Shown: piece by piece, positions 18,144-27,737 of the stretch | Layout: every line of letters starts with the position of its first letter | How positions within the stretch are numbered: the first letter of the stretch is position 1 | Assembly: GCF_900114215.1 (NCBI RefSeq) | Contig: NZ_FOSG01000010.1 | Coordinates: 172,476 to 236,475, forward strand | Reading direction: 5' to 3' | From: Streptomyces mangrovi | Lineage (GTDB): Bacteria > Actinomycetota > Actinomycetes > Streptomycetales > Streptomycetaceae | DNA: 64,000 nucleotides | Made by a program: the position numbers and the translations under genes | Notes under the pieces: model-generated | Database searches by the model: none | The model's input: only the letters and a program-made list of their open reading frames with translations | Told to the model about the DNA's origin: nothing

Positions 18144-18218
18144 TTGGGCCCAAAAAACGCCGATGGTGGCCAGAACGTGCGAACAGGAGTGTAGCGAGCC
18201 GTAATCGCTGCCGATTAC
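18144..18218. promoter_or_regulatory. Inverted repeats upstream of the DUF2637 gene
   Basis: TTTGGGCCCAAA at 18144-18155 is a perfect 12-bp palindrome next to an A-tract. GTAATCG-CTGC-CGATTAC at 18201-18218 is a 7-bp inverted repeat. They lie in the 260-base gap between the FhuF-like stop and the DUF2637 start. Either an operator or a weak terminator for the FhuF-like gene is possible. Confidence 0.35.
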
Positions 18219-18292
18219 CGGCCGGATGCTCGAACCCCGGGGGGAGTTCACCCCGCCCGCCCGGACCGCCCCGGCGGAGGAGGGGCGGCGGG

Positions 18293-19153
18293 TCAGGCGC
18301 GCGCGGCGCTCAGCCGCTCCACCCGGTCGGCGTCGCAGGTGCGCGGGCAGGTGACACAGGTGTCCTGCGGGCGCAGCGTGTAGAACATGCAGCAGCTCGC
18401 CCGGTCCCGGGTGGGGTACTTCTCGCCGTCCGGCCCGGACAGCTCCCGGAAGGCGGCGCCCCGGGGGAACGGGGCGACCGAGCCCGGCAGCAGCAGCTCC
18501 GCCTCGGCCATCGCGCGCCGCTCCTCGCCCAGCAGATGGCCGACGTACCACAGGCCCTCGGTGATCTCGTCCGTCGCCATGCCCCACAGCGCGCGCGGTC
18601 CGCGGCGCATGAGCGGCCCGAACGCCTCCAGGAGGGGGCCGAGGTGCTCGGCCACGGCCTCGCGTACGGCCGCCCGGAGCGCCTCCTCGCCGTGGACGAC
18701 ACGGGCGCCGGGCAGGGCGGCGGCCGGATCGCCGGGCAGACAGGAGAACTCCCGGGCGCGCACCGCGATCCGGCCCGAGGCGCGGTCGTAGGCCACCGAG
18801 TCCACCGGGACACGCGGCACCCGGCGGTGCAGGAACCAGGGGAGCGTCACCAGCAGGCAGACCGACCAGGCGTAGCGGTGCAGGCCGAAGCCGGCCACCA
18901 CGTCGGGCCGGGCCCGCTCGCCGTAGTCGCGCCGTACCTGCTCGTCGTCCCAGGCCAGGAAGGCGTCCAGGACGGCCCCGCCCTCGGCCAGCTCCGCCGC
19001 CCGTACCCAGCCGCCGCCGCGCGGCAGCTCACCGGCCTCCCGCACCTCGGTGACCCGCAGGCCGGGGAAGACCTCGGCCAGGCGGTCGTAGGCCGCGGCC
19101 AGCGGCGACGCGGCGGGCGTCTCGGGCGCGGGGGCGAGAGTGCACATGGCCAT
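18293..19153 (-). CDS. FhuF-like ferric-siderophore reductase with C-terminal 2Fe-2S site
   Basis: A 286-residue cytoplasmic protein. The C terminus holds the FhuF-type cysteine set, Cys-Cys followed by CVTC (SCCMFYTLRPQDTCVTC, residues about 253-270), which binds an unusual [2Fe-2S] cluster. Such proteins reduce Fe(III)-siderophores to release iron. No transmembrane helix is evident. ATG 19153 is chosen; ATG 19147 is possible. An iron-box sequence 28 bases upstream supports control by an IdeR/DmdR-type repressor, so expression should rise under iron starvation. No siderophore synthesis or uptake gene is in the window, so it probably serves siderophores handled elsewhere. Confidence 0.87.
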   Translation of the reverse strand: MAMCTLAPAPETPAASPLAAAYDRLAEVFPGLRVTEVREAGELPRGGGWVRAAELAEGGAVLDAFLAWDDEQVRRDYGERARPDVVAGFGLHRYAWSVCLLVTLPWFLHRRVPRVPVDSVAYDRASGRIAVRAREFSCLPGDPAAALPGARVVHGEEALRAAVREAVAEHLGPLLEAFGPLMRRGPRALWGMATDEITEGLWYVGHLLGEERRAMAEAELLLPGSVAPFPRGAAFRELSGPDGEKYPTRDRASCCMFYTLRPQDTCVTCPRTCDADRVERLSAARA

Positions 19154-19180
19154 GCGGGTACCACCGAATCGACGGCTATA

Positions 19181-19199
19181 ACAGGTAAGGCTTACCTTA
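19181..19199. promoter_or_regulatory. Iron box (DmdR/IdeR-type operator)
   Basis: ACAGGTAAGGCTTACCTTA matches 14 of 19 positions of the IdeR/DtxR consensus TTAGGTTAGGCTAACCTAA, with a perfect AGGTAAGCCTTACCT core. A -10-like TATAGC on the minus strand (19175-19180) abuts it, so a bound repressor would block the FhuF-like promoter. Confidence 0.8.
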
Positions 19200-19249
19200 G
19201 CTCACATGATCGGTGCCGGCGCAATGCCCGTCCGCACGAGTGGCGCGCG

Positions 19250-20059
19250 TCACTCCGCGGAACCCTCGGCCAGCCGGTCGGCCAGCCAGCTCGGCACCCC
19301 GCCCAGCAGGCGGAACAGCCGCCGCGCCTCGGCCCGCAGCCGCTCCGCCTCCGGCTCCGGCCGGACGTCCGCCAAGGACACCAGGGCCGGCGCCATGCCC
19401 ACCAGATAACCCAGCTCCTCGCGCAGCCGCAGCGACTCGGCGAAGCCGTGCCGCGCCTCGGTGAGCTCACCGCCGCGCAGGGCCAGCCCGGCCAGATGCC
19501 GCCACGTGAAGGAGCACAGCAGCGCGTCCCCCTGGGCGGTGGCGGCGGCGTGCGCCCGGCGGTACGCCGCCCGCGCCGCCTGGGGGCTGTCGCCGAAGTG
19601 CTCGGTCATCAGGCCGCGCCGGAAGTCCAGCATCGCCCGCCGGGAGGAGTCGGGCGGCAGCAGGGCTGCGGCCCGGCCCAGCGCGGCACGGGCCTCGTCG
19701 GCCCGGTCGCGTACGGCCAGCACCGTCGCGGCGTAGGCCAGATGGCCGCGTTCGCAGGCGGCCGCACCCCGCTCCTCGTCCGTCGCCGCCAGGGCCTCGG
19801 CCACCCGCAGCGCCTCCTCGGCGCGCTCCCAGCCGTCGGCGGTGAACATGCAGCGCTCCACCAGCAGTCCCGCCCGCCGCAGCGCCGCCCCGGCGTCGTC
19901 CCGCGCCACTCCCGGCTCCAGCAGCGCCGCCGCGTCCTCCCAGCAGCCGCGCGACCTCAGCCGCCACACCGCGTGGTCGAGCGGACCGCCCTCCGCGTCA
20001 GCGCCCGGCCCCGACCCCGCACCCGATCCCGCACCCTCCAGCCGTACCGAACGTGACAT
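19250..20059 (-). CDS. TPR-like helical repeat protein
   Basis: A 269-residue, Ala/Leu/Arg-rich, all-helical protein. Repeated units such as AAYRRAHAAATAQGD and EARHGFAESLRLREELG have the spacing of tetratricopeptide repeats over residues about 60-255. No catalytic motif, signal peptide or membrane helix is visible. ATG 20059 follows GGAG; an in-frame GTG fifteen bases earlier is possible. The gap to the divergent iron box region is short (19200-19249). A protein-protein scaffold role is the most that can be inferred. Confidence 0.68.
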   Translation of the reverse strand: MSRSVRLEGAGSGAGSGPGADAEGGPLDHAVWRLRSRGCWEDAAALLEPGVARDDAGAALRRAGLLVERCMFTADGWERAEEALRVAEALAATDEERGAAACERGHLAYAATVLAVRDRADEARAALGRAAALLPPDSSRRAMLDFRRGLMTEHFGDSPQAARAAYRRAHAAATAQGDALLCSFTWRHLAGLALRGGELTEARHGFAESLRLREELGYLVGMAPALVSLADVRPEPEAERLRAEARRLFRLLGGVPSWLADRLAEGSAE

Positions 20060-20227
20060 GGCGGTCTCCGCCACAGTGCCCTCCCCAACCAAGCGCGCCG
20101 TCGAGCCGGATGTGAGCGAATCCCAGCACGAACACCGGGGCCTCGCCAAGGGGTAAGTGTGAACGGTTTCACAATCTTGGTCAGCTCTTGACACACCCCG
20201 GACGGCATGCGTCGCCGACCGTCGCGG

Positions 20228-20425
20228 TCACTCGTCCCACCAGCGGTCGTCCGGCTCGCGCCGGTTGGCGACGACCGCCGCGACCGGCGGGATGACCATG
20301 GCCACCACGCACATGGCGATCGCCAGCGGGACCGACCACAGGCGCACGAAGGCCCACGCGCCGACGAAGAGGGCCAGGCACAGCCCCATCAGCGCGAAGT
20401 AGCGGTGCCGCCTGCGCGCGTACAC
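20228..20425 (-). CDS. DUF3099-like small membrane protein
   Basis: A 65-residue protein with two hydrophobic helices (FALMGLCLALFVGAWAFV and PLAIAMCVVAMVIPPVAAVV) and a conserved-looking acidic end NRREPDDRWWDE. It resembles the actinobacterial DUF3099 family of unknown function. GTG 20425 is both 6 nt after a TAGGCT hexamer and just after GGAAGG, so leaderless and led translation are both possible. Confidence 0.75.
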   Translation of the reverse strand: MYARRRHRYFALMGLCLALFVGAWAFVRLWSVPLAIAMCVVAMVIPPVAAVVANRREPDDRWWDE

Positions 20426-20431
20426 CCTTCC

Positions 20432-20437
20432 AGCCTA
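20432..20437 (-). promoter_or_regulatory. Candidate leaderless -10 element for the DUF3099 gene
   Basis: On the minus strand TAGGCT is followed by 6 nt (GGAAGG) and GTG 20425. Confidence 0.45.
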
Positions 20438-20495
20438 GGGCCGGGCCGGGCCGGGCCTGGCGGCCGGGGAGGCTCGGGGCGGCTCGGGCGGGCGC

Positions 20496-22253
20496 TCAGC
20501 GCATGCGCAGGGCGAGGAAGAAGTCCACCTTGTCCTCCAGCCGGGACAGGTCGCGGCCGGTGAGCCGCTCGATGCGGCCCACCCGGTAGCGCAGGGTGTT
20601 GACGTGCAGGCCGAGGTGGGCGGCGCAGCGCGTCCAGGAGCCGTCGGAGGCGAGGAACGCCTCCAGGGTGGGCACCAGTTCGGCGCGGTGGCGGCGGTCG
20701 TACTCGTACAGCGGGTCCAGCAGCCGGGCGGTGAAGGCGCGGCGCACGTCGTCGGGCACGAAGGGCAGCAGCAGAACGTGCGAGGCCAGCTCCTCGTGCC
20801 CGGCCGCGCAGACCCGCCCCGGCCGGGCGGCGGCCACGCGCCGGGCGTGGCGGGCCTCCTCCAGCGCCCCGTGCAGACCCTCGGCCGAGTGGACGGCGGC
20901 GCTGACGCCCAGGGTCAGCCGTCCCTCGGGTCCGCCGAGGCCGTCCAGGCCGCGCTCCAGCGGGTCCCGGAGGGCGTCCAGCAGGGCGGTGGCCGCGAAC
21001 GCGCCCTCGGTCCCGGCGGGCGGCCCGGCCGCCTCGGCGGTCTCCTCGCCGGCCCCTTCCTCGCCGGGCCCCTCACCGCCGGTCTCCTGCCCGGGAGCCG
21101 CCGCGAGCGGGACGAGCGCGACGGCCTCCCCGCCGGCCGGCACCACCGCGACCCGGTCCGCCGCCTCCCGGCCGCCGGCCGGGCCGGCCAGCGCCTCCTC
21201 CAGCAGGGCCCCGGCGGCCCGGGCCCGCTCCTCCTCGGACAGGCCGGGGCCGCCCTCCCAGTCCAGCCGGGCGACGACGACCTGCCACAGGGACGCGGCC
21301 CCGGCCCCGGGCAGCAGCGCGGGGGCCGTCATCCGCAGCCGGGCGGCGACCTCGGCCGACGGCGCGCCGGAGCGCAGCAGTTCCAGCACCTCCCCGGCCA
21401 GGCGGCGGCCCACCGAGCGGGCGGTGTCCCGCCGCTCGCGCTCGGCCGCGATCAGCCGGGTGACGCCGTGCAGCAGGTCCAGTCGCTCGGCCGGCCACTC
21501 GTCCGCGTCGGCCTCCACCACCAGCAGCCAGCCCGACAGCGCCGCCAGCACCGCCTGGCGGGGGTCGGCGCCCGCACCGGCCGGCGGGCCGTCCACGGGG
21601 AACAGCGAGTACACCGTCTCACCGGCCACCGTGCGGTACGGGCCGGGGCGCCCCGCCCGCACCGCGGCCAGGTGCTCGCCCGCCAGACGGGTGCGGACGG
21701 GGGCCGGCAGCCGGTCCGCGCCGGCCCCGGCGACCGGCCGGCCGACGGGGGAGAGCACCCACGCCCGCAGGTCCAGATCGGAGCCCAGCAGGTCCAGCAC
21801 CGCGTCCGGGCCGCCGCCCGCCGGGTCCGGGGACATCAGCCGCCGGTGCCGCTCCACCACGGCGGCCAGATCGCCGGCCCGCTCGCCGGACACCTGCCGC
21901 ACCACATGCTCGGTGACGGTGGCGAAGGCGACCTTCTCGTCCACCGAGAACAGCGGCATCCGGTGCCGTGCGCAGGCCGCCACCAGGTCCCCGGGCACCG
22001 GGCCCAGCTCCGCCTCGCCCGCCGCCAGCGCGGCCACGCCCGCGGCGGCCAGGATGCGGACGAACGGCTCGAAGTCCTCGGGCCCGCGCCGCCAGGCCAG
22101 CCCCGTCAGGACCAGCTCACCGCCCGACAGATAGCGGCTCGGGTCGCGCAGGTCGGTGGTCATCACGCCCCGCACCGGCCGGTCGAGCCCCTCCTCGCCG
22201 CTCAGGAGCCGCAGCCCCAGCCAGGGGCTGTCCAGGAGTGCGCGCAACCGCAT
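20496..22253 (-). CDS. PucR family transcriptional regulator
   Basis: A 585-residue regulator. Residues about 1-120 form the PucR N-terminal ligand domain found in purine-catabolism regulators. A long Gly/Glu/Ala-rich insert lies near residues 385-425. The C-terminal helix-turn-helix of the PucR type (DGSWTRCAAHLGLHVNTLRY) is at about 535-555. ATG 22253 is the start, without a strong ribosome site. It is divergent from an NCS2 purine/pyrimidine permease, the usual neighbour of such regulators, so a role in purine uptake or use is likely. Three perfect 14-bp repeats lie 23 bases above its start and could be its operator. No uricase or allantoinase gene is present in the window. Confidence 0.9.
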   Translation of the reverse strand: MRLRALLDSPWLGLRLLSGEEGLDRPVRGVMTTDLRDPSRYLSGGELVLTGLAWRRGPEDFEPFVRILAAAGVAALAAGEAELGPVPGDLVAACARHRMPLFSVDEKVAFATVTEHVVRQVSGERAGDLAAVVERHRRLMSPDPAGGGPDAVLDLLGSDLDLRAWVLSPVGRPVAGAGADRLPAPVRTRLAGEHLAAVRAGRPGPYRTVAGETVYSLFPVDGPPAGAGADPRQAVLAALSGWLLVVEADADEWPAERLDLLHGVTRLIAAERERRDTARSVGRRLAGEVLELLRSGAPSAEVAARLRMTAPALLPGAGAASLWQVVVARLDWEGGPGLSEEERARAAGALLEEALAGPAGGREAADRVAVVPAGGEAVALVPLAAAPGQETGGEGPGEEGAGEETAEAAGPPAGTEGAFAATALLDALRDPLERGLDGLGGPEGRLTLGVSAAVHSAEGLHGALEEARHARRVAAARPGRVCAAGHEELASHVLLLPFVPDDVRRAFTARLLDPLYEYDRRHRAELVPTLEAFLASDGSWTRCAAHLGLHVNTLRYRVGRIERLTGRDLSRLEDKVDFFLALRMR

Positions 22254-22630
22254 CGTCGTCGTCCGCCGATCTCTTCCGTACCGCCGGTGCCGTACCGCCG
22301 GTGCCGTACCGCCGGTGCGCGGGGCGCGCGTACCGCGTCCCGGACCGCACGGGCCTTCGTTCGAATCTACAAGACCCGCGCGTGGGCCGTACGGGTGCTT
22401 CGTGCCGCCGGTGACCGCACCGGCCGGGCGACGAGCCGTTCCGCCGGGGGCGTGCGGTGTAACACGGGTGTAGCCGCCCGATCCCCCGCACTCCCGCCCG
22501 GCACCGGATCCCGCCACGGGTCGGCGGGGGAACCCCGCGACCGACCGAGAAGAGCCGACGACGTGGACTTCCCGTGCCCCGCCGACAGAGAGGCGGCGCT
22601 CGCCGCCGGCGCCGAGCGCCTGAGCGGCCC
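22254..22630. promoter_or_regulatory. Divergent pucR / NCS2 permease control region
   Basis: 377 bases between two divergent starts. It holds a triple 14-bp direct repeat (22276-22317) and an A/T-richer patch TTCGTTCGAATCTACAAG (22357-22374) that could carry a minus-strand TAGATT -10. The remainder is GC-rich and shows no coding frame that I would accept. Confidence 0.6.
22276..22317. repeat. Three perfect 14-bp tandem repeats above pucR
   Basis: CCGTACCGCCGGTG occurs at 22276-22289, 22290-22303 and 22304-22317. The unit contains the imperfect inverted pair CCG...CGG, so it could bind a protein; 14 bp is about 1.3 helical turns. Proximity to the pucR start (23 bases) suggests an operator, though simple slippage is an alternative. 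Confidence 0.85.
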
Positions 22631-24097
22631 ATGAGCCGGAGAGGCCCCGAAGGCCCAGAAGGCCCCGAGAAGTCCGAGCCGCCCGAGGACCCCCGGGTGG
22701 TCGGCCCCCCGCCCTCCAAGGGATCGCGCGTGGACCGCTGGTTCCACATCTCCCGCCGCGGGTCCACGGTCGCGCGGGAGGTGCGCGGCGGTGTCACCAC
22801 CTTCATGGCGATGGCGTACATCCTGCTGCTCAACCCCGTGCTGCTGTCCGTCCCCGACCGCTACGGGAACCGGCTGGAGGCCGCCGAGGTGATCACCGCG
22901 ACCGCGCTGGCCGCGGCCGTCACCACCGTCGCCATGGGCGTGATCGGCCGTGCTCCGCTGGCGCTGGCGGCCGGGCTGGGCGTCTCGGGCGTGCTGGCCA
23001 CCCAGGTCGCCCCCGAGGTGAGCTGGCCGCAGGCGATGGGGATGTGCGTGATCTACGGATCGGTGATCATCCTGCTGGTGGTCACCGGGATGCGCGAGCG
23101 GATCATGAACGCCATCCCGACGGCGCTCAAACACGCCATCACCATCGGCATCGGCCTGTTCATCGCGATGGTCGGCCTGGTCAACGCGGGCTTCGTCGGC
23201 CTGGGCGAACCGGGCTCCCCGGTCACCCTCGGCCAGGGCGGCCGGCTGACCGGCTGGCCGGTGCTGGCCTTCTGCGTCACCCTGCTGCTGATCTTCATGC
23301 TGCTGGCCCGCGGGGTGCCCGGCGCCCTCCTGATCGGCATCGCCGCCGGCACGGCCGTCTCGATGACGGCCACGGCGGCCTTCGGCATCGGCGGCGAGGA
23401 GTGGGGCGGCGCCGTTCCCGAGCTTCCCGGGCGGCTGGTCTCCGCCCCCGACTTCGGCCTGCTGGGGAACGTGGAGATCGGCGGTCTGGCGGGTCTGGGC
23501 GTCACCGGCTTCACCATGATCGTCTTCACTCTGGTGCTGGCCGGGTTCTTCGACGCGATGGCCACCATCATCGCCGTCGGCCACGAGGCGGGCCTCACCG
23601 ACGAGCGGGAGCGGATGCCGGGGCTGGGCCGGGCACTGCTGGTGGACGGCGCGGGCGGGGTGGTCGGTGGAGTGGCGAGCGCGTCGGGCCAGACGGTCTT
23701 CATCGAGTCGGCCACGGGCGTGGGCGAGGGCGCGCGTACGGGGCTGTCCGCCGTCGTCACCGGGTTGCTGTTCGCGGCGGCGCTGCTGTTCACCCCGCTG
23801 GCGCTGATCGTGCCCGGTCAGGTGGCCTCCGCCGCGCTGGTCGTCATCGGCGCGATGATGATGCAGAACTCCCGGTACGTGGACTGGACCGACCGCACCA
23901 CGGCGATCCCCGTCTTCCTCACCGTCGTCCTGATGCCCTTCACCTACTCGATCACCACCGGCATCGGCGCCGGTGTCATCGCCTACACCGCCGTGCGCAC
24001 GGCGGTGGGGCGCTGGCGCGAACCGGGGGTGCTCATGTGGCTGCTGACGGCGGTGTTCCTCGTCCACTTCGCGGTGGGCGGGACGGGAGGGGCGTAG
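22631..24097 (+). CDS. NCS2 family nucleobase permease (AzgA-like)
   Basis: A 488-residue membrane transporter with about 12-14 helices. The opening EVRGGVTTFMAMAYILLLNP and the substrate-site segment VASASGQTVFIESATGVGEGARTG match the AzgA-type purine permeases (both given as landmarks at residues about 47-66 and 352-374). It probably imports adenine, guanine or hypoxanthine with protons. ATG 22631 is chosen over an upstream Arg-rich extension. The divergent PucR regulator supports purine scavenging. A large hairpin follows the stop immediately. Confidence 0.9.
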   Translation: MSRRGPEGPEGPEKSEPPEDPRVVGPPPSKGSRVDRWFHISRRGSTVAREVRGGVTTFMAMAYILLLNPVLLSVPDRYGNRLEAAEVITATALAAAVTTVAMGVIGRAPLALAAGLGVSGVLATQVAPEVSWPQAMGMCVIYGSVIILLVVTGMRERIMNAIPTALKHAITIGIGLFIAMVGLVNAGFVGLGEPGSPVTLGQGGRLTGWPVLAFCVTLLLIFMLLARGVPGALLIGIAAGTAVSMTATAAFGIGGEEWGGAVPELPGRLVSAPDFGLLGNVEIGGLAGLGVTGFTMIVFTLVLAGFFDAMATIIAVGHEAGLTDERERMPGLGRALLVDGAGGVVGGVASASGQTVFIESATGVGEGARTGLSAVVTGLLFAAALLFTPLALIVPGQVASAALVVIGAMMMQNSRYVDWTDRTTAIPVFLTVVLMPFTYSITTGIGAGVIAYTAVRTAVGRWREPGVLMWLLTAVFLVHFAVGGTGGA

Positions 24098-24104
24098 GCG
24101 AGCC

Positions 24105-24151
24105 GGCCGGTGCCGGGCCGGACGACCGCCCGGTCCGGCCCGGCACCGGCC
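24105..24151. terminator. Hairpin terminator after the NCS2 permease
   Basis: A 19-bp perfect stem (24105-24123 with 24133-24151) and a 9-nt loop between converging genes. Confidence 0.8.
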
Positions 24152-24170
24152 CGGCCCCGAGGGGGCGCCG

Positions 24171-24641
24171 TCAGTCCCGCCGCTCCTCCATCATCTCGGC
24201 CCAGCCGCTCTGGATCATCGTCTGGAAGCGCCAGACACCGCCCCGGCGCACCAGGATGTCGGCGTAGCGCATGCGGTGCTCCTCGCCTCCCGCCGTCATC
24301 ACCGAGTCGGTGAACACCACGACGAGGCTGGAGGAGAGGAAGAACGGGGTGCGCGCCGACTCGAAGCGGGCCCCCTCGTCCCCCGCGCCGCCCATCACCG
24401 CGTTCATCGTCCCGGTGTAACGCCGTCGGTCCCACTGGTCCGTCCGGGCGTCGCCGTCGGAGCCGTCGGTCACCAGGTTGAGCGGGAAGACGGCCATGTC
24501 GGCCATGCGCTCGATGTTCTCCGGGGTGGGGGAGGAGGCGAGGCCGTCGTAGGAGGCGAACCACTCCTCCACGCTCCGCAGGTCCTCCTCGGTCGGGGTG
24601 TAGCCGGTCAGGGCCGCGGCGATCTCGGTGTTCTTCGGCAA
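24171..24641 (-). CDS. NTF2/SnoaL-like domain protein
   Basis: A 156-residue protein with the layout of the NTF2-like fold: helix-rich start (SVEEWFASYDGLASS), central beta strands, and an end with a typical Trp before the last strand (RRGGVWRFQTMIQSG). No assigned enzyme activity; members include cyclases, isomerases and carriers. The only plausible start is TTG 24641. A nearby ATG at 24651 belongs to another frame whose product is Arg/His-rich and implausible. A palindrome at 24654-24665 sits 13 bases above the start, in position to control it. Confidence 0.68.
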   Translation of the reverse strand: MPKNTEIAAALTGYTPTEEDLRSVEEWFASYDGLASSPTPENIERMADMAVFPLNLVTDGSDGDARTDQWDRRRYTGTMNAVMGGAGDEGARFESARTPFFLSSSLVVVFTDSVMTAGGEEHRMRYADILVRRGGVWRFQTMIQSGWAEMMEERRD

Positions 24642-24653
24642 GACTCTCCATTC

Positions 24654-24668
24654 GTCAAATTTGACTAG
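24654..24668. promoter_or_regulatory. Palindromic operator copy 1
   Basis: GTCAAATTTGACTAG contains the perfect 12-bp palindrome GTCAAATTTGAC and lies directly above the NTF2-like gene start. A second copy 47 bp away differs at two positions. Such A/T-centred palindromes in a very GC-rich genome are typical of MarR- or TetR-type sites (inference). Confidence 0.6.
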
Positions 24669-24700
24669 TTGCGGGAAGGGTAGCGCCCGCCACCCTGGTG

Positions 24701-24715
24701 GTCAAACTTGATTAG
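24701..24715. promoter_or_regulatory. Palindromic operator copy 2
   Basis: GTCAAACTTGATTAG matches copy 1 at 13 of 15 positions and overlaps the stop codon of the zinc-ribbon gene (24712-24714). Spacing of 47 bp is about four and a half helical turns. Confidence 0.55.
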
Positions 24716-25485
24716 CTGAAATCCGCCGGAGGCCGGCGCGGGCCGCCGGTGCCCAGCAGCGCTTGCGCCGCCTCGCCGACCGGCTGCGGAGTGCCCGCCA
24801 GATCCAGCGTGAAGAGCGGCAGGCCGAGGCTTTCCGCGCGGTCGAGGGCCTGGCGGGTGTAGCCCGCCAGGGAGAAGCAGACGGCCACCGCCGACTCGTT
24901 GAGGCCGTGCAGCCACAGCGTCTCGACGGCGTCCGGTCCGGTCGGCGCGGTGGTGGGGTCCACCCGGGCCAGGACATCGGGCCCGCGCAGATCGACACCC
25001 GGGACCGGATGGGCCCCGGCCACGGGGCGCACCCGCTCGAAGCCCAGCCAGTCCAGAAAGAGCGCGGCGGCCGTCACCACGTCCCGGGCGGTGCGGATGG
25101 CGACCGGCTGGAAGTCGGGCCGCCCGCGGGCCGCCCCCGGCGAAGGCGCGTCCGCCGCCTCCCCGCCGGCGGCCACGGCGGACGGGAAGGCCGCACCGGA
25201 GGACTGGGCGGGGAATCGGGCTGGGGGCTCGGCGAGGGGAGGCCGCAGCAGCGCGCCGCACGGGCAGCCCAGCTCCGGCCGGGGCCACTCGTCGTACCGC
25301 CCGCAGGCGGAGCAGCGCAGCGTCAGCCAGGAGTCGGCCCACACGCGGTGCCGGATCCGTACGGGAATCCCGCCGCGCAGCAGCGCGGGCGTCACGGGGA
25401 CGCCGCAGCGGCACGGATAGGAGGGGACGATGTAGAGGTGCTCACGACGGCACTGGGGGCACCGCACCGGCACGGTCTCTGCCAA
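24712..25485 (-). CDS. Zinc-ribbon protein with degenerate Mrr-like (restriction-endonuclease-fold) C terminus
   Basis: A 257-residue protein not assigned to a named family. The first 90 residues carry four cysteine knuckles, CPQC, CRC, CSAC and CPC, so probably two zinc ribbons. After a Pro/Ala-rich linker, residues about 135-250 have the order of an Mrr-type fold: DVVTAAALFLDWLGFERV, GPDVLARV, then a GYTRQALDRAESLGLPLFTLDL end that matches the Mrr SFTxxA...A pattern. The catalytic D...ExK lysine is not evident, so nuclease activity may be lost. TTG 25485 with GGAG 7 nt upstream is the start. Could be a DNA-sensing rather than cutting protein (inference). Confidence 0.65.
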   Translation of the reverse strand: MAETVPVRCPQCRREHLYIVPSYPCRCGVPVTPALLRGGIPVRIRHRVWADSWLTLRCSACGRYDEWPRPELGCPCGALLRPPLAEPPARFPAQSSGAAFPSAVAAGGEAADAPSPGAARGRPDFQPVAIRTARDVVTAAALFLDWLGFERVRPVAGAHPVPGVDLRGPDVLARVDPTTAPTGPDAVETLWLHGLNESAVAVCFSLAGYTRQALDRAESLGLPLFTLDLAGTPQPVGEAAQALLGTGGPRRPPADFS

Positions 25486-25500
25486 TCTCGGCTCCAGTCG

Positions 25501-25540
25501 GACGGTCGGACGGTCGGACGGTCGGACGGTCGGACGGTCG
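25501..25540. repeat. Five perfect 8-bp tandem repeats
   Basis: GACGGTCG repeated five times, with a partial copy before it (25496-25500), directly above the zinc-ribbon gene start. Nothing else is seen in the rest of the 239-base gap before malate synthase. Confidence 0.95.
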
Positions 25541-25724
25541 GGCCCGAGGGCCGCGGGGACAAGGGGCTCGCGGGCTCATCGTCCCCGACGGACACGCCCG
25601 CCGGGAACGGGTCCGCACGGCCGGGGTGCCCCGCGGCGGACCGGAGGGGCGACTTCCGGTCATATTCCCCCGGCAGCTCCGCGACCCGGCGTGCGGTGCG
25701 CCGCCACCCGGCGCCCGGCGCCGC

Positions 25725-27362
<1,638 letters not shown>

Positions 27363-27737
27363 GGCGTGTCACTCCTTCGTCGGGGCGGCGGGCAGGGGGG
27401 CCGCTTCCACCGGCACGTTCCGCCGCCGGGGACCAGTGTCCCCACCGCGGCGGGCCGGAGCCCGCCGGGCCCCGGCCCTCATGGCCTGAACCATGCCCCG
27501 AGTCTCGCCCTCCGTGTAGCGCGATGTGCGGAGAGTGGCGTTTACTGTGCGCACCCCTTCTCCGGCCGTACGCCGCCGGGAGGGGCCGGGTGGCGGGTCC
27601 GTACGGCTGCGGAGCGGCGGCGGAACGGCGGGGGAGCGCCGCGGAGCACCGGGAACGGCACGACGGCAGACGACGGCAGACGACGGAGCACGACGGCAGA
27701 CGACGAGGAACACAGCATCCATGTGGGGGGAGCTGCG
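27363..27737. other. Intergenic region between malate synthase and the DUF5955 gene
   Basis: 375 bases between divergent genes. It presumably contains both promoters. A run of 10-bp direct repeats occupies 27661-27710. No RNA gene or credible extra reading frame is seen. Confidence 0.6.
27661..27710. repeat. Five 10-bp direct repeats above the DUF5955 gene
   Basis: CGACGGCAGA occurs at 27661, 27671 and 27691; variants CGACGGAGCA (27681) and CGACGAGGAA (27701) complete a run of five in 50 bases. A 10-bp period places every copy on the same helix face. Confidence 0.85.

Noticed and set aside
24171..24651. ATG 24651 frame in the NTF2-like region
   Set aside because: Gives an Arg/His/Gly-rich product without structure, while the TTG 24641 frame has a credible fold.
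25496..25540. Tandem repeats as a CRISPR array
   Set aside because: Units of 8-18 bp without spacers, and no cas genes anywhere in the window.
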